A stretch of 64,000 nt of DNA from Paenibacillus pasadenensis DSM 19293. Its GTDB lineage: Bacteria; Bacillota; Bacilli; Paenibacillales; Paenibacillaceae. Below, in pieces: positions 33,867 to 42,646 of this stretch. The notes under the pieces are model-generated. The model had not been told where the DNA came from. It searched no databases and saw only the letters and a program-made list of their open reading frames with translations. The first letter of the stretch is position 1. Each line of letters starts with the position of its first letter. The DNA is taken from NCBI RefSeq assembly GCF_000422485.1, contig NZ_KE383853.1, forward strand, positions 55,154 to 119,153, read 5' to 3'. The translations under genes and the position numbers were made by a program.

Positions 33867-33896
33867 GACGAAAAATAGGCCCGTTCGGGCCTATTT
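33867..33896 (-). terminator. Terminator overlapping the stop codon of the sensor lipoprotein gene
   Basis: Perfect stem AAATAGGCCC, GTTC loop, GGGCCTATTT, followed by TTTTTC on the minus strand. The stop codon at 33891-33893 lies inside the stem. It separates the regulator operon from mglB. Confidence 0.85.
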
Positions 33897-34943
33897 GACG
33901 AAAGGAAACAGCAGCTTCTGATTGTCCATCCAGAACATGCTGTCCGGGCTGACCGCCTTGGTCGCGAGCGCGACTCTCGCCTCCGGCTTCTCTCCGCGCA
34001 GCAGCCGGTCGGCCTGCCGCATGCCGAGATAGCCGGCGTTGAAGCCGCTCTGCACGACGAGCCGGTCGATGACGCCGTCCTGCAGCAGCTCCAGCTGCTC
34101 CGTCTCGCTTCCGAAGCCGACGATCTTCACCTCGGAGGAAGCGCCGCGTCGAAGCGACTCCCGCGCCGAGCTGAGAACGCCCTGCTCCTGGAGCGCGACG
34201 ATGCCGTCCGCCTCGTCCATGAGCTGGCGCGCCGCCTCGCTGCAGCCGTCGGAGGAGGAGCCGCAGGAGTAGCCCTCGGTGACCGTGATCGCCGGATGGC
34301 GGGCGAGCTCTTCCAGCACGCCGGCATGCCGCTCCTCGTAGCCGGGTGCGGAGGAGTCGGCGCCGAGCACGGCCACGCGCCCGTAGCCGCCGAGCAGCTC
34401 CGCCATCGCCGCGCCGGCCTGGCGGCCGGCCTCGCGGTTGTCGATCGTCACCGCGCTCGCGACTCCGTCCACCGGATACGCGTCGCTCAGCGTGATCACG
34501 GCCGCTCCAGCCGCATGAGCGAGCTTCACCACCTCCGCCAGCTGCAGCTCGCCGTCGGGATCGAGCAGCAGCGCCTCCGCGCCTTCCTTCAGCGCGCGGC
34601 TCGCCGCCTCCGCCTGGCCTTCGCCGGGCCGGCCCGCCTCCTTCTCCACATAGTCGAGCCGGTAGCCGAATTCCTTGGCCGCCGCCTCCGCGCCGAGCCG
34701 GATCGCGCCGGCTAGCGCGCCGTCCGACTGCGGCGCGATCAGCGCGGCCAGACGGGGCGGCGGCGGCGCGGCAGGCGCGGCGGAGCCGGAGCAGCCGGCG
34801 GCGGCGAGCAGCGGCAGGAGCAGCAGGGCGGCCGGGAGCCGTGCGGACAGCCATGCGGAGTCCGGCGAGCCGGCCGACAGCCCGCGCAGGCGGCGGATGC
34901 GCGCGAAGGAGCGCCGTCCGAGTCGCTCAAGGCTGCTTTTCAT
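33891..34943 (-). CDS. Sugar-binding sensor lipoprotein
   Basis: A 350-residue binding protein with a long basic leader (MKSSLERLGRRSFARIRRLR) and a lipobox LLAAAGC at about residues 45-51. The fold is like MglB/YtfQ: RLAALIAPQSDGALAGAIRL, GAEALLLDPDG, AVTIDNREAGRQAGAAMAEL and GVLEELARHPAITVTEGYSC are visible. It is more divergent than MglB and is co-transcribed with a histidine kinase gene, overlapping it by 17 bases, and not with a permease. So it most likely presents sugar to the kinase's outer domain, as in other Gram-positive three-component sugar sensors. Two cysteines in GYSCGSSSDGCSEAA could form a disulfide. Confidence 0.85.
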   Translation of the reverse strand: MKSSLERLGRRSFARIRRLRGLSAGSPDSAWLSARLPAALLLLPLLAAAGCSGSAAPAAPPPPRLAALIAPQSDGALAGAIRLGAEAAAKEFGYRLDYVEKEAGRPGEGQAEAASRALKEGAEALLLDPDGELQLAEVVKLAHAAGAAVITLSDAYPVDGVASAVTIDNREAGRQAGAAMAELLGGYGRVAVLGADSSAPGYEERHAGVLEELARHPAITVTEGYSCGSSSDGCSEAARQLMDEADGIVALQEQGVLSSARESLRRGASSEVKIVGFGSETEQLELLQDGVIDRLVVQSGFNAGYLGMRQADRLLRGEKPEARVALATKAVSPDSMFWMDNQKLLFPFVK

Positions 34944-36762
34944 CGTCGATCTCCTCCTCTGCGGCTTCCGCCGGAATGCGTACCGTCACCGTCATGCCCT
35001 CCTCGAGCTCGCTGCGGAACTCGAGGCCGTACGCCGCTCCGTAATTCAGCCGGATCCGGTCGTGGATGTTGCGCAGCGCGACGCCGGAGCCCTTGCCCGT
35101 CCGCGACGGCCGGCGCTCCGGCGCCTCCGCGCTCCCGCGTTCCCCGCTGAGCAGCAGCGCGGCCGCCTCCGGCGCCATGCCGGCGCCGTTGTCCTCGACG
35201 AGCAGCGTCAGCACGCCGTCTTCCACGAACGCCTGCACCTCGATCCGCCCTTCATCCGCCGAATATTCGAGCCCGTGCTCGATCGCGTTCTCCAGCAGCG
35301 GCTGCAGCACGAGCTTCAGCGTCCGGCAGCGCTCCGCCTCCTCCGTCGCCCGGATGGCGAACGTGAACTTGCGGCCGAAGCGCAGCTGCTGGATCGTGAG
35401 GTAATGATGCGCGTGCTCCAGCTCGTCCTTGACCGAAATGAGCGTGCGTCCTTGGCTGAGGCTGATGCGGAACAGCTTGGACAGCGAGGTGATCATCGTG
35501 ACGACCTCCTCGCCGCGGCTCATCGCCGCCATGCGCACGACCGAGTTGAGCGTGTTGTACAGAAAGTGCGGATTGATCTGGGCTTGCAGCGCCTCCAGCT
35601 CATGCCGCCGCTTGGACTCCTGCTCCAGCACGATCTGCCCCATGAGCTGGCGGATCTTGTGCACCATCAGATTGAAGCGGCGCGACAGCCGCTCGACCTC
35701 GAGCGGTCCCTCGACCGGCAGCTCGACGTCGAACTGGCCTCTTTCCACGGAGCGCATCATCTTCTCCACCCGCTTGAGCGGCCGGATGATCGAGCGGGCG
35801 AGCAGCATGCCGAAGAGCAGCACGAGCACGAGACTGGCGGCGACGACGCGCACGAGGTAGCGGTTCACTTCCTCCCGCGTCGTGAGCAGCTCGTCGAGGT
35901 AGCTCACGCCGACGATCTTCCACCCGATGTTGGCGACCGACTTGACGGTGACGAGCCTGCGCTCTCCGTCCAGCTCCTCGACATAGTCGCCGGAGGAGAC
36001 GAGCGCGCCTTCGACGTTCTCCCGCTTGAGCCCCATGTAGATGAGCTGCTGCTGCGGATGGTAGACGATGTTGCCCGCGCCCTCGTCGATGATGTAGGCG
36101 TAGCCCTGCCGGCCGAGGCTGATGCGGCTGCACAGCTCGTCGATCTGCTTGAAGTTGATGTCGACGAGCAGGATGACCTCCTGCGCCTGTCCGTCCTGCT
36201 GCACGGTGACGCGCTTGCTCATGCTGACGACCCACGGATAGCCGCCTTTGTACAGGTTCTGGATATGCGGCAGCGAGAAGCCGAGATGGTCCGGCACGCG
36301 CAGCGCCGCCTGGAACCAGCCCTGGCCCGTCACGTTCGCGCTCGGGCGCAGCTCCGCGGCCGGGCGGTTTTTGAGCAGCGTGCCGTCCTCGGCGAACAGC
36401 GCGATCGAGACGATGTCGTCGCGGCTGCCCATGAGCGTGTCGAGCTGCGTGTCGACCTCGCTGCCGTCCCATCGGCCTTTGTCCAGCAGGTTCTGCTCGA
36501 TCGCCCGATAAAAGCTCGACAAGCCGCGCACGTAGTCCTCGAGGTTGTAGCTGACCTGATCGACGATCTGGCTGGAGGAGGTGAAGGCGCTGCGCTCCGC
36601 CGATGCGGAGAACTTGTCGTGCAGCAGGAAGGCGACCGTGCCGATCGCGATGACGATCATGACGGAGAACGACCAGGTGACGATCGACTGGATGCTGCTG
36701 ACGCGCGAATGGCGCACCCGCTCCTTGAAGCGGGCCGCCTCCTTGAGCGTCGGCCGCTTCAC
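34927..36762 (-). CDS. Sensor histidine kinase (HisK/LytS type, YesM-like)
   Basis: A 611-residue membrane kinase. The first membrane segment is IVTWSFSVMIVIAIGTVAF (about residues 27-45), followed by a large dCache-like extracellular sensor to about residue 300, a second segment (VVAASLVLVLLFGMLLA), a HAMP linker (ARSIIRPLKRVEKMM), the phosphoacceptor region AQINPHFLYNTLNSVVRM and a HATPase with LVLQPLLENAIEHGLEY and VEDNGAGM. The start is GTG at 36762, overlapping the regulator's stop codon (GTGA); the apparent longer frame upstream is a shadow. It should phosphorylate the AraC-type regulator encoded just before it, in response to a sugar presented by the lipoprotein encoded just after. Confidence 0.9.
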   Translation of the reverse strand: MKRPTLKEAARFKERVRHSRVSSIQSIVTWSFSVMIVIAIGTVAFLLHDKFSASAERSAFTSSSQIVDQVSYNLEDYVRGLSSFYRAIEQNLLDKGRWDGSEVDTQLDTLMGSRDDIVSIALFAEDGTLLKNRPAAELRPSANVTGQGWFQAALRVPDHLGFSLPHIQNLYKGGYPWVVSMSKRVTVQQDGQAQEVILLVDINFKQIDELCSRISLGRQGYAYIIDEGAGNIVYHPQQQLIYMGLKRENVEGALVSSGDYVEELDGERRLVTVKSVANIGWKIVGVSYLDELLTTREEVNRYLVRVVAASLVLVLLFGMLLARSIIRPLKRVEKMMRSVERGQFDVELPVEGPLEVERLSRRFNLMVHKIRQLMGQIVLEQESKRRHELEALQAQINPHFLYNTLNSVVRMAAMSRGEEVVTMITSLSKLFRISLSQGRTLISVKDELEHAHHYLTIQQLRFGRKFTFAIRATEEAERCRTLKLVLQPLLENAIEHGLEYSADEGRIEVQAFVEDGVLTLLVEDNGAGMAPEAAALLLSGERGSAEAPERRPSRTGKGSGVALRNIHDRIRLNYGAAYGLEFRSELEEGMTVTVRIPAEAAEEEIDDEKQP

Positions 36763-38399
36763 GGCAGCGGCCCCGCTTCCGCTTCCTTGGCCCGGCTGCG
36801 GTATTCCTTGGGCGTCGTGCCGGTATGCTTCTTGAAGCAGAAGCTGAAGTAGTTCGGCTCGGAGAAGCCGATCCGCTCGGCGATCTCGAACGCCTTGAGC
36901 TCGGTCGAGCGCAGCAGCTCCTGCGCGAGCTCCATGCGCAGCTGCAGCACGTACTGGAGGAACGTGAGCTTCACCTCGCGCTTGAACAGCCCGCAAAAAT
37001 AGCCGGCGCTGATATGCAGATGCGAGCAGACCCTCGCGATCGACAGCTCGGGATCATGCAGATGCGCGCGGGTGAAGCGGATCGCCTCCTCCACCAGATC
37101 CTTGTACGCATGCTGGCGCGTGCCGGCGATGCGCTGCATGACGGCCGCGCCGAGCTCCCCCAGCCAGCGCCTCGCCTCGCCGAGTCCGGCGAGCCGGGAC
37201 AGCTCGGCATACGGCTGCGCTCCGGCTCCGAGCAGCTCCTCGAGCTCGACGCCGGCGGACTGGGCCGTGCGGCAGATCGCCGTCAGCACTTCCATGAGGT
37301 ACATCTGGATGCCGCTGTACGTATGGCTTTCCCGAATCTCGCCGAGAATGTCCGCCAGCAGCGCCTCCAGCTCCTCGGCCGTGCCGACCTTGAGGCAGCG
37401 CGCGAGCGCCTGCTCGCGCAGCTCGTCGAAGCGCAGCGGCTCCGACGGCCGGCGCTCGACGTCCTGCAGGAAGACGAGCCGGTCCATGCCGGGCACGAGC
37501 CGATAGTCGAGCGCGAGCAGCGCTTCCTCGTACGCTTCCTGCAGCTCGGACAGGCTGCGCTTGGGCAGGCCGGTGCCGATCGTCACGGGCAGCCGCAGGT
37601 AGAATTCGACGCTGCGCGCGAGCTGCTCCAGCGTCTGCTGGCAGCTCTCCTTCCAGCCGGCCTCCGCGATGCCGAAGTCCATGAGCACGATGCTGTCCTG
37701 ATGGAGGAAAGCGATGCCGCGCCGCGCCGCCGACCAGATCTCCTCGGCGACGTTGAGCACGGCGAACAGCTTCAGCTCCTCGTCCGGCGACTGCCGGAGC
37801 GAGCCCTCCGTGCCCGCGTCCTCCTCCAGCTCTCCGATGCGGACGACGGATACCGAGCAGCCCTCCCCGTCCAGGCTCAGGCCATACTGCTCGGCCTTGC
37901 GCCGAATGGCCGCCTCCGGGTAGCGGCGATACAGCAGCGAGCTGAGGAACTGCCCGCGCAGCTGCGGCAGGCTCCGGTAATAGTGCTCCCGCAGCTCGCG
38001 CGCGTCCTCGCGCTCCGCGCGCTCGCGGTCCATCCTTTCCTTAAGTCCGCGCAGCAGCTCCGTCAGGCTCGCCGCCGTGAACGGCTTGAGCAGGTACTCG
38101 TCGACGCTCAGCGAGACGGCCTGGCGGGCATAGTCGAACTCGTCGTAGCCGGTCAGGATGACCGTCTTGGCCAGCGGCAAGGCCGCCTGCAGCCGGCGGA
38201 CGAGCTCGAGCCCGTCCACGAACGGCATGCGGATGTCCGTCAGCACGACGTCCGGCAGCAGCCGCTCGGCCAGCTCCAGCGCCTCCAGGCCGTTCTCGGC
38301 CGTCGCCGCGACCTCGAAGCCGCACTCCTCCCAGCGGATCTCCGCCCGCAATCCTTCTCGGACATCGGCCTCGTCATCGGCCAGCAACACTCGGTACAT
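36759..38399 (-). CDS. AraC-type response regulator (YesN-like)
   Basis: A 546-residue transcription factor. The receiver at residues 1-120 has the acidic pair ADDEADV, phosphoacceptor Asp in VVLTDIRMPFVDGLEL (about residue 55), Thr in VILTGYDEFDYARQ and Lys in YLLKPFTAAS. A middle domain of about 300 residues follows, then an AraC HTH pair: DPELSIARVCSHLHISAGYF and FEIAERIGFSEPNYFSFCFK, KHTGTTPKEYRSR at the end. AGGAGAGG lies six bases before the ATG. It heads the regulator-kinase-lipoprotein operon and is the best candidate to bind the direct repeats before mglB. Confidence 0.92.
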   Translation of the reverse strand: MYRVLLADDEADVREGLRAEIRWEECGFEVAATAENGLEALELAERLLPDVVLTDIRMPFVDGLELVRRLQAALPLAKTVILTGYDEFDYARQAVSLSVDEYLLKPFTAASLTELLRGLKERMDRERAEREDARELREHYYRSLPQLRGQFLSSLLYRRYPEAAIRRKAEQYGLSLDGEGCSVSVVRIGELEEDAGTEGSLRQSPDEELKLFAVLNVAEEIWSAARRGIAFLHQDSIVLMDFGIAEAGWKESCQQTLEQLARSVEFYLRLPVTIGTGLPKRSLSELQEAYEEALLALDYRLVPGMDRLVFLQDVERRPSEPLRFDELREQALARCLKVGTAEELEALLADILGEIRESHTYSGIQMYLMEVLTAICRTAQSAGVELEELLGAGAQPYAELSRLAGLGEARRWLGELGAAVMQRIAGTRQHAYKDLVEEAIRFTRAHLHDPELSIARVCSHLHISAGYFCGLFKREVKLTFLQYVLQLRMELAQELLRSTELKAFEIAERIGFSEPNYFSFCFKKHTGTTPKEYRSRAKEAEAGPLP

Positions 38400-38436
38400 G
38401 CGATCCTCTCCTGCCCTCTTGTCTCTCGGAACTAAA

Positions 38437-38465
38437 ACAATAGCAGGTCGCGTCTCTGTTGTAAA
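38437..38465 (-). promoter_or_regulatory. Sigma-A promoter of the regulator operon
   Basis: TTTACA, a 17-base spacer and TATTGT on the minus strand, 38 bases before the regulator's start codon. Confidence 0.75.
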
Positions 38466-38490
38466 CGCATACTTATTGGGCGTGCAGACG

Positions 38491-38536
38491 CGAAAAAGCC
38501 GCCCCTGACGACCGTGGCGGTCGTCAGGGGCGGCTT
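38491..38536 (-). terminator. Terminator of the aldolase-like gene
   Basis: Perfect 18-bp stem, AAGCCGCCCCTGACGACC and its complement, then TTTTTCGCG on the minus strand. Confidence 0.92.
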
Positions 38537-38565
38537 CGCAGGCTCCGGGCGGAGCGGACGGCGGC

Positions 38566-39528
38566 TTATTTGCCGTGCAGCACTTCGGGGGTCGTCAGCT
38601 GATCGTAGAAATCGACGATCCGGTCCTGCTTGTCCGAGCCGCGCTGCGCCATCGCCGAGCGGGGATGCTCGTCGAGCAGGCCGGTCACCATGTACTCCAT
38701 GATGTATCCCCACTCTTCCTTTTGGCGAAGCGGCAGCATATGCTTCTCGATCATCTCCAGCACCGGGCGGACGCTGTACTTCGTGCCCGGCAGATGGGCG
38801 ACGAGCAGCTCCGTGTTGCAGTTGCCGGCGGCGCGGCCCATGCCGTATACGCTCGCGTCGAGGAACTCGACGCCCTTGTCGACGGCGAGCAGCGTGTTGG
38901 CGAACGCGAGCTGCTGGTTGTTGTGCGTATGCACGCCCAGCTTCTTGTTCGGCAGATGCTGCTTGAACTTGTCGATCAGGTAGCCGAAGTCGCTCGGCTT
39001 GAGGCTGCCGTAGGAATCGACGACGTACACGACGTCGACGACGCTCTCGCGGATCGCGTCGAACGCCTCGATCAGCTGGTTCTCCATGACGTTGGACAGC
39101 GCCATGATGTTGAGCGTCGTCTCGTAGCCGCGCTCATGGAACAGCTCCACGAGCTCGAGCGCCTTGTCCACGTCCTGGATGTAGCAGGCGACGCGGATCA
39201 GGTCGAGCATGCTCTCCGAGCGGGGCAGCACGTCGCTCTCGTCGACGCGGCCGATGTCCACGAGGGCGGACAGCTTCGTCCGGCCCTTGTTCGGGAGCAC
39301 CTTGCGCAGGAAGTCGTCGTTCAGGAAGCGCCAAGGGCCTGCGGCATCCGCGCCCTTGAGCAGCTTCGGCGAGTTTTTGTAGCCGATCTCCATATACTCG
39401 ACGCCGGCCTCGTCCAGGCTGCGGTATAGATCTTGCACGAATTCGATGCTGAAGTCCCAGTTGTTCACGAGGCCTCCATCACGGACGGTGCAGTCGACAA
39501 TTTTGCTTGGGGTCGTTTTGGCGGACAT
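38566..39528 (-). CDS. HMGL/DRE-TIM aldolase domain protein
   Basis: A 320-residue TIM-barrel enzyme of the HMGL-like (DRE-TIM) superfamily, which makes or breaks C-C bonds with acyl-CoA or keto-acid substrates using a divalent metal. The signature Arg-Asp lies in VDCTVRDGGLVNNWDFS (residues 11-27), a strand with the family's metal-binding histidines is GVHTHNNQQLAFAN (about 199-212), and a Gly-rich loop is VYGMGRAAGNCNTELL. Family members include homocitrate and 2-isopropylmalate synthases, HMG-CoA lyase and 4-hydroxy-2-oxovalerate aldolase. This shorter form resembles the latter in length but lacks a partner acetaldehyde dehydrogenase gene. The site TTAGGAG is about ten bases upstream. It is monocistronic. 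Exact substrate is not evident. Confidence 0.8.
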   Translation of the reverse strand: MSAKTTPSKIVDCTVRDGGLVNNWDFSIEFVQDLYRSLDEAGVEYMEIGYKNSPKLLKGADAAGPWRFLNDDFLRKVLPNKGRTKLSALVDIGRVDESDVLPRSESMLDLIRVACYIQDVDKALELVELFHERGYETTLNIMALSNVMENQLIEAFDAIRESVVDVVYVVDSYGSLKPSDFGYLIDKFKQHLPNKKLGVHTHNNQQLAFANTLLAVDKGVEFLDASVYGMGRAAGNCNTELLVAHLPGTKYSVRPVLEMIEKHMLPLRQKEEWGYIMEYMVTGLLDEHPRSAMAQRGSDKQDRIVDFYDQLTTPEVLHGK

Positions 39529-39568
39529 GATCGCAGAACTCCTAACATGGTAAGGTAACGTTCATCCT

Positions 39569-39597
39569 ATGATACGGGAAATCGGTAAAGAACGCAA
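39569..39597 (-). promoter_or_regulatory. Sigma-A promoter of the aldolase-like gene
   Basis: TTGCGT, 17 bases, TATCAT on the minus strand, 41 bases before the start codon. Confidence 0.75.
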
Positions 39598-39621
39598 AAG
39601 ATTTGTCGTGCCGGCTCCGTC

Positions 39622-41184
39622 TCAGCGAAGCTCCATGCCGCCGTCCCGCAGCACGAGCTCCGCGAGCGTGCGCGTCATGACACCGGTCGCGCCCTTGCTC
39701 TCCCAGCCGCGCGGCCGGCCGATCCACGACGTGCCGGCGATGTCGATATGCACCCAAGGCTTGTCCTCCGCGAACGCGCCGATGAACAGGCCGGCGATGC
39801 TCGCCGCGCCTTCCCGGCCCGCGCCGTTTTTCAGATCGGCGGCGGCGCTGTCGAGCTTGCGGCGGAATTCGGCATAGGCCGGCAGCGGCCAGACGCGCTC
39901 GCCGCTGCGGATCGCCGCTTCCTCCAGCTCGCGGCTCAGCGTCTCGTCGTTGCCGAGGATGCCGGAGGCCGTGTCGCCGAGCACCGACACGACCGCGCCG
40001 GTCAGCGTCGCCACGTCGACGAGCTTCGTCGCCCCGCGCCGGATCGCGGTCGTCATCCCGTCCGCGAGCACGAGCCTGCCCTCGGCGTCCGTGTTGACGA
40101 TCTCCACGGTCATGCCGTTCATCATCGTCAGCACGTCGCCCGGCTTGAACGCCCGGTCGGAGATCATGTTCTCGGCCGAAGGGATGACCGCGACGACGTT
40201 GGCCTTCGGCTTGAGCTTGCCGATGATCCGCATCGCGCCGAGCACCGCCGCCGCGCCGCCCATGTCGCCGATCATATCCTCCATCCCGGGAGCGCGCTTG
40301 AGCGAGTAGCCCCCGGTATCGAACGTGATGCCCTTGCCGATCAGGCCCCATTTCTCGACGCTGTCCGGATCGCCCTCGTAATGCAGCACGATCATGCGCG
40401 GCGGATGGACGCTGCCTTTGCCGACGCCGAGCAGGCCGCCCATGCCGAGCTCTCCCGCCGTCCACTCGTCGATGATCTCGACGTCGAGCTCCGCCTCGTC
40501 CGCGAGCCGCTCCGCTTCCTCGGCCAAAGCCTCCGGCGTCAGCTCGCTTCCCGGCAGATGCACGAGATCGCGCGCCCAGGCGACCGCCTCGCCGGCGAGC
40601 TGGCCGCGCGCGAACCCTTCGTTCCAGGCCGCCGCCCGGCCTTCGTCCGCGCCGCCGCACAGCTGCAGCTCGATCTGCAGCTCCCGCGCCGCCGGCGGCT
40701 CGCCGGAGCGCGACTTGGCGCGCTCGTAGCCGCCGAGCGTCAGCCCTTCGGCCAATGCCGCGGCCGCCTGCGCCGTGCCGAGGCTGTCGCCTACGCCGTC
40801 ATGCAGCTGCAGCGGCACGAGCAGCACGGCGCGCTCCGCTTTTTGCGCCTTGAGCTCCCGCGCCGCGGCCGCGCCGAGGCGGCGCAGCCCGTCGCCCGTC
40901 GCGAACGACTCGCCGAGGCCGACGAACACGGCCGCCTCCGCCTCATGCAGGCCGAGCAGCGGCATCGTCAGCGTCTGCTCCGCCGCCGCCTTGAAGGCGC
41001 CGAGCCGATAGCTGCGGCGCAGCGCCTCCCGCACGGCGGGAACCGCGAGCGGGTCGCCGGCTCCAAGGCCGCCTCCGGCCGCGTCCTCCTGCAGCTCGGC
41101 CGGAGCCACCGGCCGCACGATCAGCGCGCCGGCCGCTTCCGCCGCCTCCGAAACCTTATGAGAAAAAGTGATGGTCCTGTTCAT
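39622..41184 (-). CDS. pepA: Leucyl aminopeptidase (M17 family)
   Basis: A 520-residue cytosolic peptidase that removes N-terminal residues with two metal ions. The M17 signature NTDAEGRLVLADGM is at about residues 365-378, the metal and substrate residues are in GKGITFDTGGYSLK and MIGDMGGAAAVLGA, and the lysine and aspartates of the active site are all present. The C-terminal end matches family length. The ATG at 41184 follows AAAGGAAG; the frame stays open to 41283 but lacks a site. It is encoded just after the kinase gene terminator, so it probably has its own promoter. Nutritional peptide turnover is the usual role. Confidence 0.92.
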   Translation of the reverse strand: MNRTITFSHKVSEAAEAAGALIVRPVAPAELQEDAAGGGLGAGDPLAVPAVREALRRSYRLGAFKAAAEQTLTMPLLGLHEAEAAVFVGLGESFATGDGLRRLGAAAARELKAQKAERAVLLVPLQLHDGVGDSLGTAQAAAALAEGLTLGGYERAKSRSGEPPAARELQIELQLCGGADEGRAAAWNEGFARGQLAGEAVAWARDLVHLPGSELTPEALAEEAERLADEAELDVEIIDEWTAGELGMGGLLGVGKGSVHPPRMIVLHYEGDPDSVEKWGLIGKGITFDTGGYSLKRAPGMEDMIGDMGGAAAVLGAMRIIGKLKPKANVVAVIPSAENMISDRAFKPGDVLTMMNGMTVEIVNTDAEGRLVLADGMTTAIRRGATKLVDVATLTGAVVSVLGDTASGILGNDETLSRELEEAAIRSGERVWPLPAYAEFRRKLDSAAADLKNGAGREGAASIAGLFIGAFAEDKPWVHIDIAGTSWIGRPRGWESKGATGVMTRTLAELVLRDGGMELR

Positions 41185-41230
41185 TCGTTTCCGCTTCCTT
41201 TCGCTTTCCCTCGATCCATGCGGGTCCAAA

Positions 41231-41262
41231 ACGCAAAAAAAACCGGGGAGATCTCCCCCGAT
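41231..41262 (-). terminator. Terminator of the RsbT-like/kinase operon
   Basis: ATCGGGGGAGA pairs with TCTCCCCGGT on the minus strand, followed by a run of eight Ts, directly after the kinase stop codon at 41264. Confidence 0.88.
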
Positions 41263-41263
41263 T

Positions 41264-42646
41264 TTAAGTCTTTTGCTCGGCAATTGGCAAATAGATCATG
41301 AACGACGTGCCTTCCCCCGCGGTGCTCGTGACGCGGATCGTGCCGGAGTGGTTGCGGACGATCCGGTAGCTGACCGACAGCCCGAGGCCTGTCCCCGACT
41401 CCTTTGTCGTAAAAAAAGGATCGAACAGACGGTTCAGCGTCGCCCGGTCCATGCCCTTGCCGTTGTCGCGGATCGTAATTTCGGCGAAATCCGACTTGCG
41501 GTCCAGGATGACGTCGATCCGCCCTTCCCGCTCGCCCTCCAGCTCCGCGATGGCGTCCATCGCGTTTTTGAACAGGTTCAGCACGACCTGCTTGATCTGC
41601 TTGACGTCGATCGAGACATGCAGCTCGGAATCCTGCGCCTCCAGCGAGATGAAGCAATTATGCATGAGCGCCTCGCTTTCGCTGAGCAGGCTGACTTCCT
41701 TGAGCAGCGACGCGAGCCGGATCGTCTGCTTCATCGGAGCGGTCGGCTTGGAGGAGTTGAGGAATTCGTAGATGATGTCGTTGGCGCGGTCGATCTCCGC
41801 CACCATGATCTTGGCGTACTCCTCCTTGCCGAGATCGACCAGCGTCGGCCGCAGCAGCTGGATGAAGCCGCGGATCGAGGTGAGCGGATTGCGGATCTCA
41901 TGCGCGATCGCGGCGGCGATCTTGCCGAGCATCGCCAGCTTGTCGTTCTGGTAGGCGGTCTGCTCGATCTGCTTGTATTCGGATACATCTTTCATGCTGA
42001 TGAGATAGTCTCCGTCCAGCTGGTCGCCGTAGGTCGCCGTGATGAGCAGATGGCGGCCGCTGCTGTCCTGGAACTCGAAATACTTGTTGCGGCGCACGAT
42101 GATCTCGCGATAGAGACGCACCAGCAGCCGCCTCGTCGGACGGGTCAGCTGGGCGTGGCGGAGGATTTCCAATATGCTGCAGCCGACGAGAGTCTTGCGG
42201 GGAACGTCGAGAAAGCGGGCCATCTGCAAGTTCATGAACGTGACGATGCCTTCCGTATCGAACAGAGCGATGCCGCTGTCCATATGCTGCAGCACGTTCT
42301 CGTACTTGCTCTTGACCCGCTCGAAGGAGCGGTAGGAGCGGCTGAGCAGCTCCCTCATCTCGATGTACCGCTCGTCCGCCGGACGCTCGGGCTGGTACCG
42401 GAACCGGTAGGCGACCATCAGCTCGATCAGGAACAGGAACGAGCGGCCGTACAAGTCGAGCGCTTCCTCCGAGTCGACGTTGAGGACGATGTTGCGCATG
42501 CTCTCCTCGTGGATCGCGATGATCTCCTCCGGCCCGATGTTATGGAACATTTTCCCTAGCTCTGTTGCCTGATACAGCGATGCCTCGCTCCCGCTTCGAA
42601 TATATTCGGCAAGCGCCGGGAAATAGCGCTTTCGAATTGCCTGCAT
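41264..42646 (-). CDS. PAS sensor histidine kinase with an RsbU_N-type N-terminal domain
   Basis: A 460-residue cytosolic kinase. Residues 1-85 (MQAIRKRYFPALAEYIRSGS, SLYQATELGKMF, GPEEIIAIHEES, FLIELMVAYRFRYQ) align well by eye with the N-terminal helical domain of RsbU from Bacillus subtilis, which binds the switch kinase RsbT. A PAS domain follows (VLQHMDSGIALFDTEGIVTF to about residue 240), then HisKA with AIAHEIRNPLTSIRGFIQLL and HATPase with IRDNGKGMDRATLNRLFDPF and GTGLGLSVSYRIV. This core is like Bacillus sporulation kinases. Its ATG overlaps the stop of the RsbT-like gene (TAATG). The natural reading is a kinase activated by binding the upstream protein. Confidence 0.88.
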   Translation of the reverse strand: MQAIRKRYFPALAEYIRSGSEASLYQATELGKMFHNIGPEEIIAIHEESMRNIVLNVDSEEALDLYGRSFLFLIELMVAYRFRYQPERPADERYIEMRELLSRSYRSFERVKSKYENVLQHMDSGIALFDTEGIVTFMNLQMARFLDVPRKTLVGCSILEILRHAQLTRPTRRLLVRLYREIIVRRNKYFEFQDSSGRHLLITATYGDQLDGDYLISMKDVSEYKQIEQTAYQNDKLAMLGKIAAAIAHEIRNPLTSIRGFIQLLRPTLVDLGKEEYAKIMVAEIDRANDIIYEFLNSSKPTAPMKQTIRLASLLKEVSLLSESEALMHNCFISLEAQDSELHVSIDVKQIKQVVLNLFKNAMDAIAELEGEREGRIDVILDRKSDFAEITIRDNGKGMDRATLNRLFDPFFTTKESGTGLGLSVSYRIVRNHSGTIRVTSTAGEGTSFMIYLPIAEQKT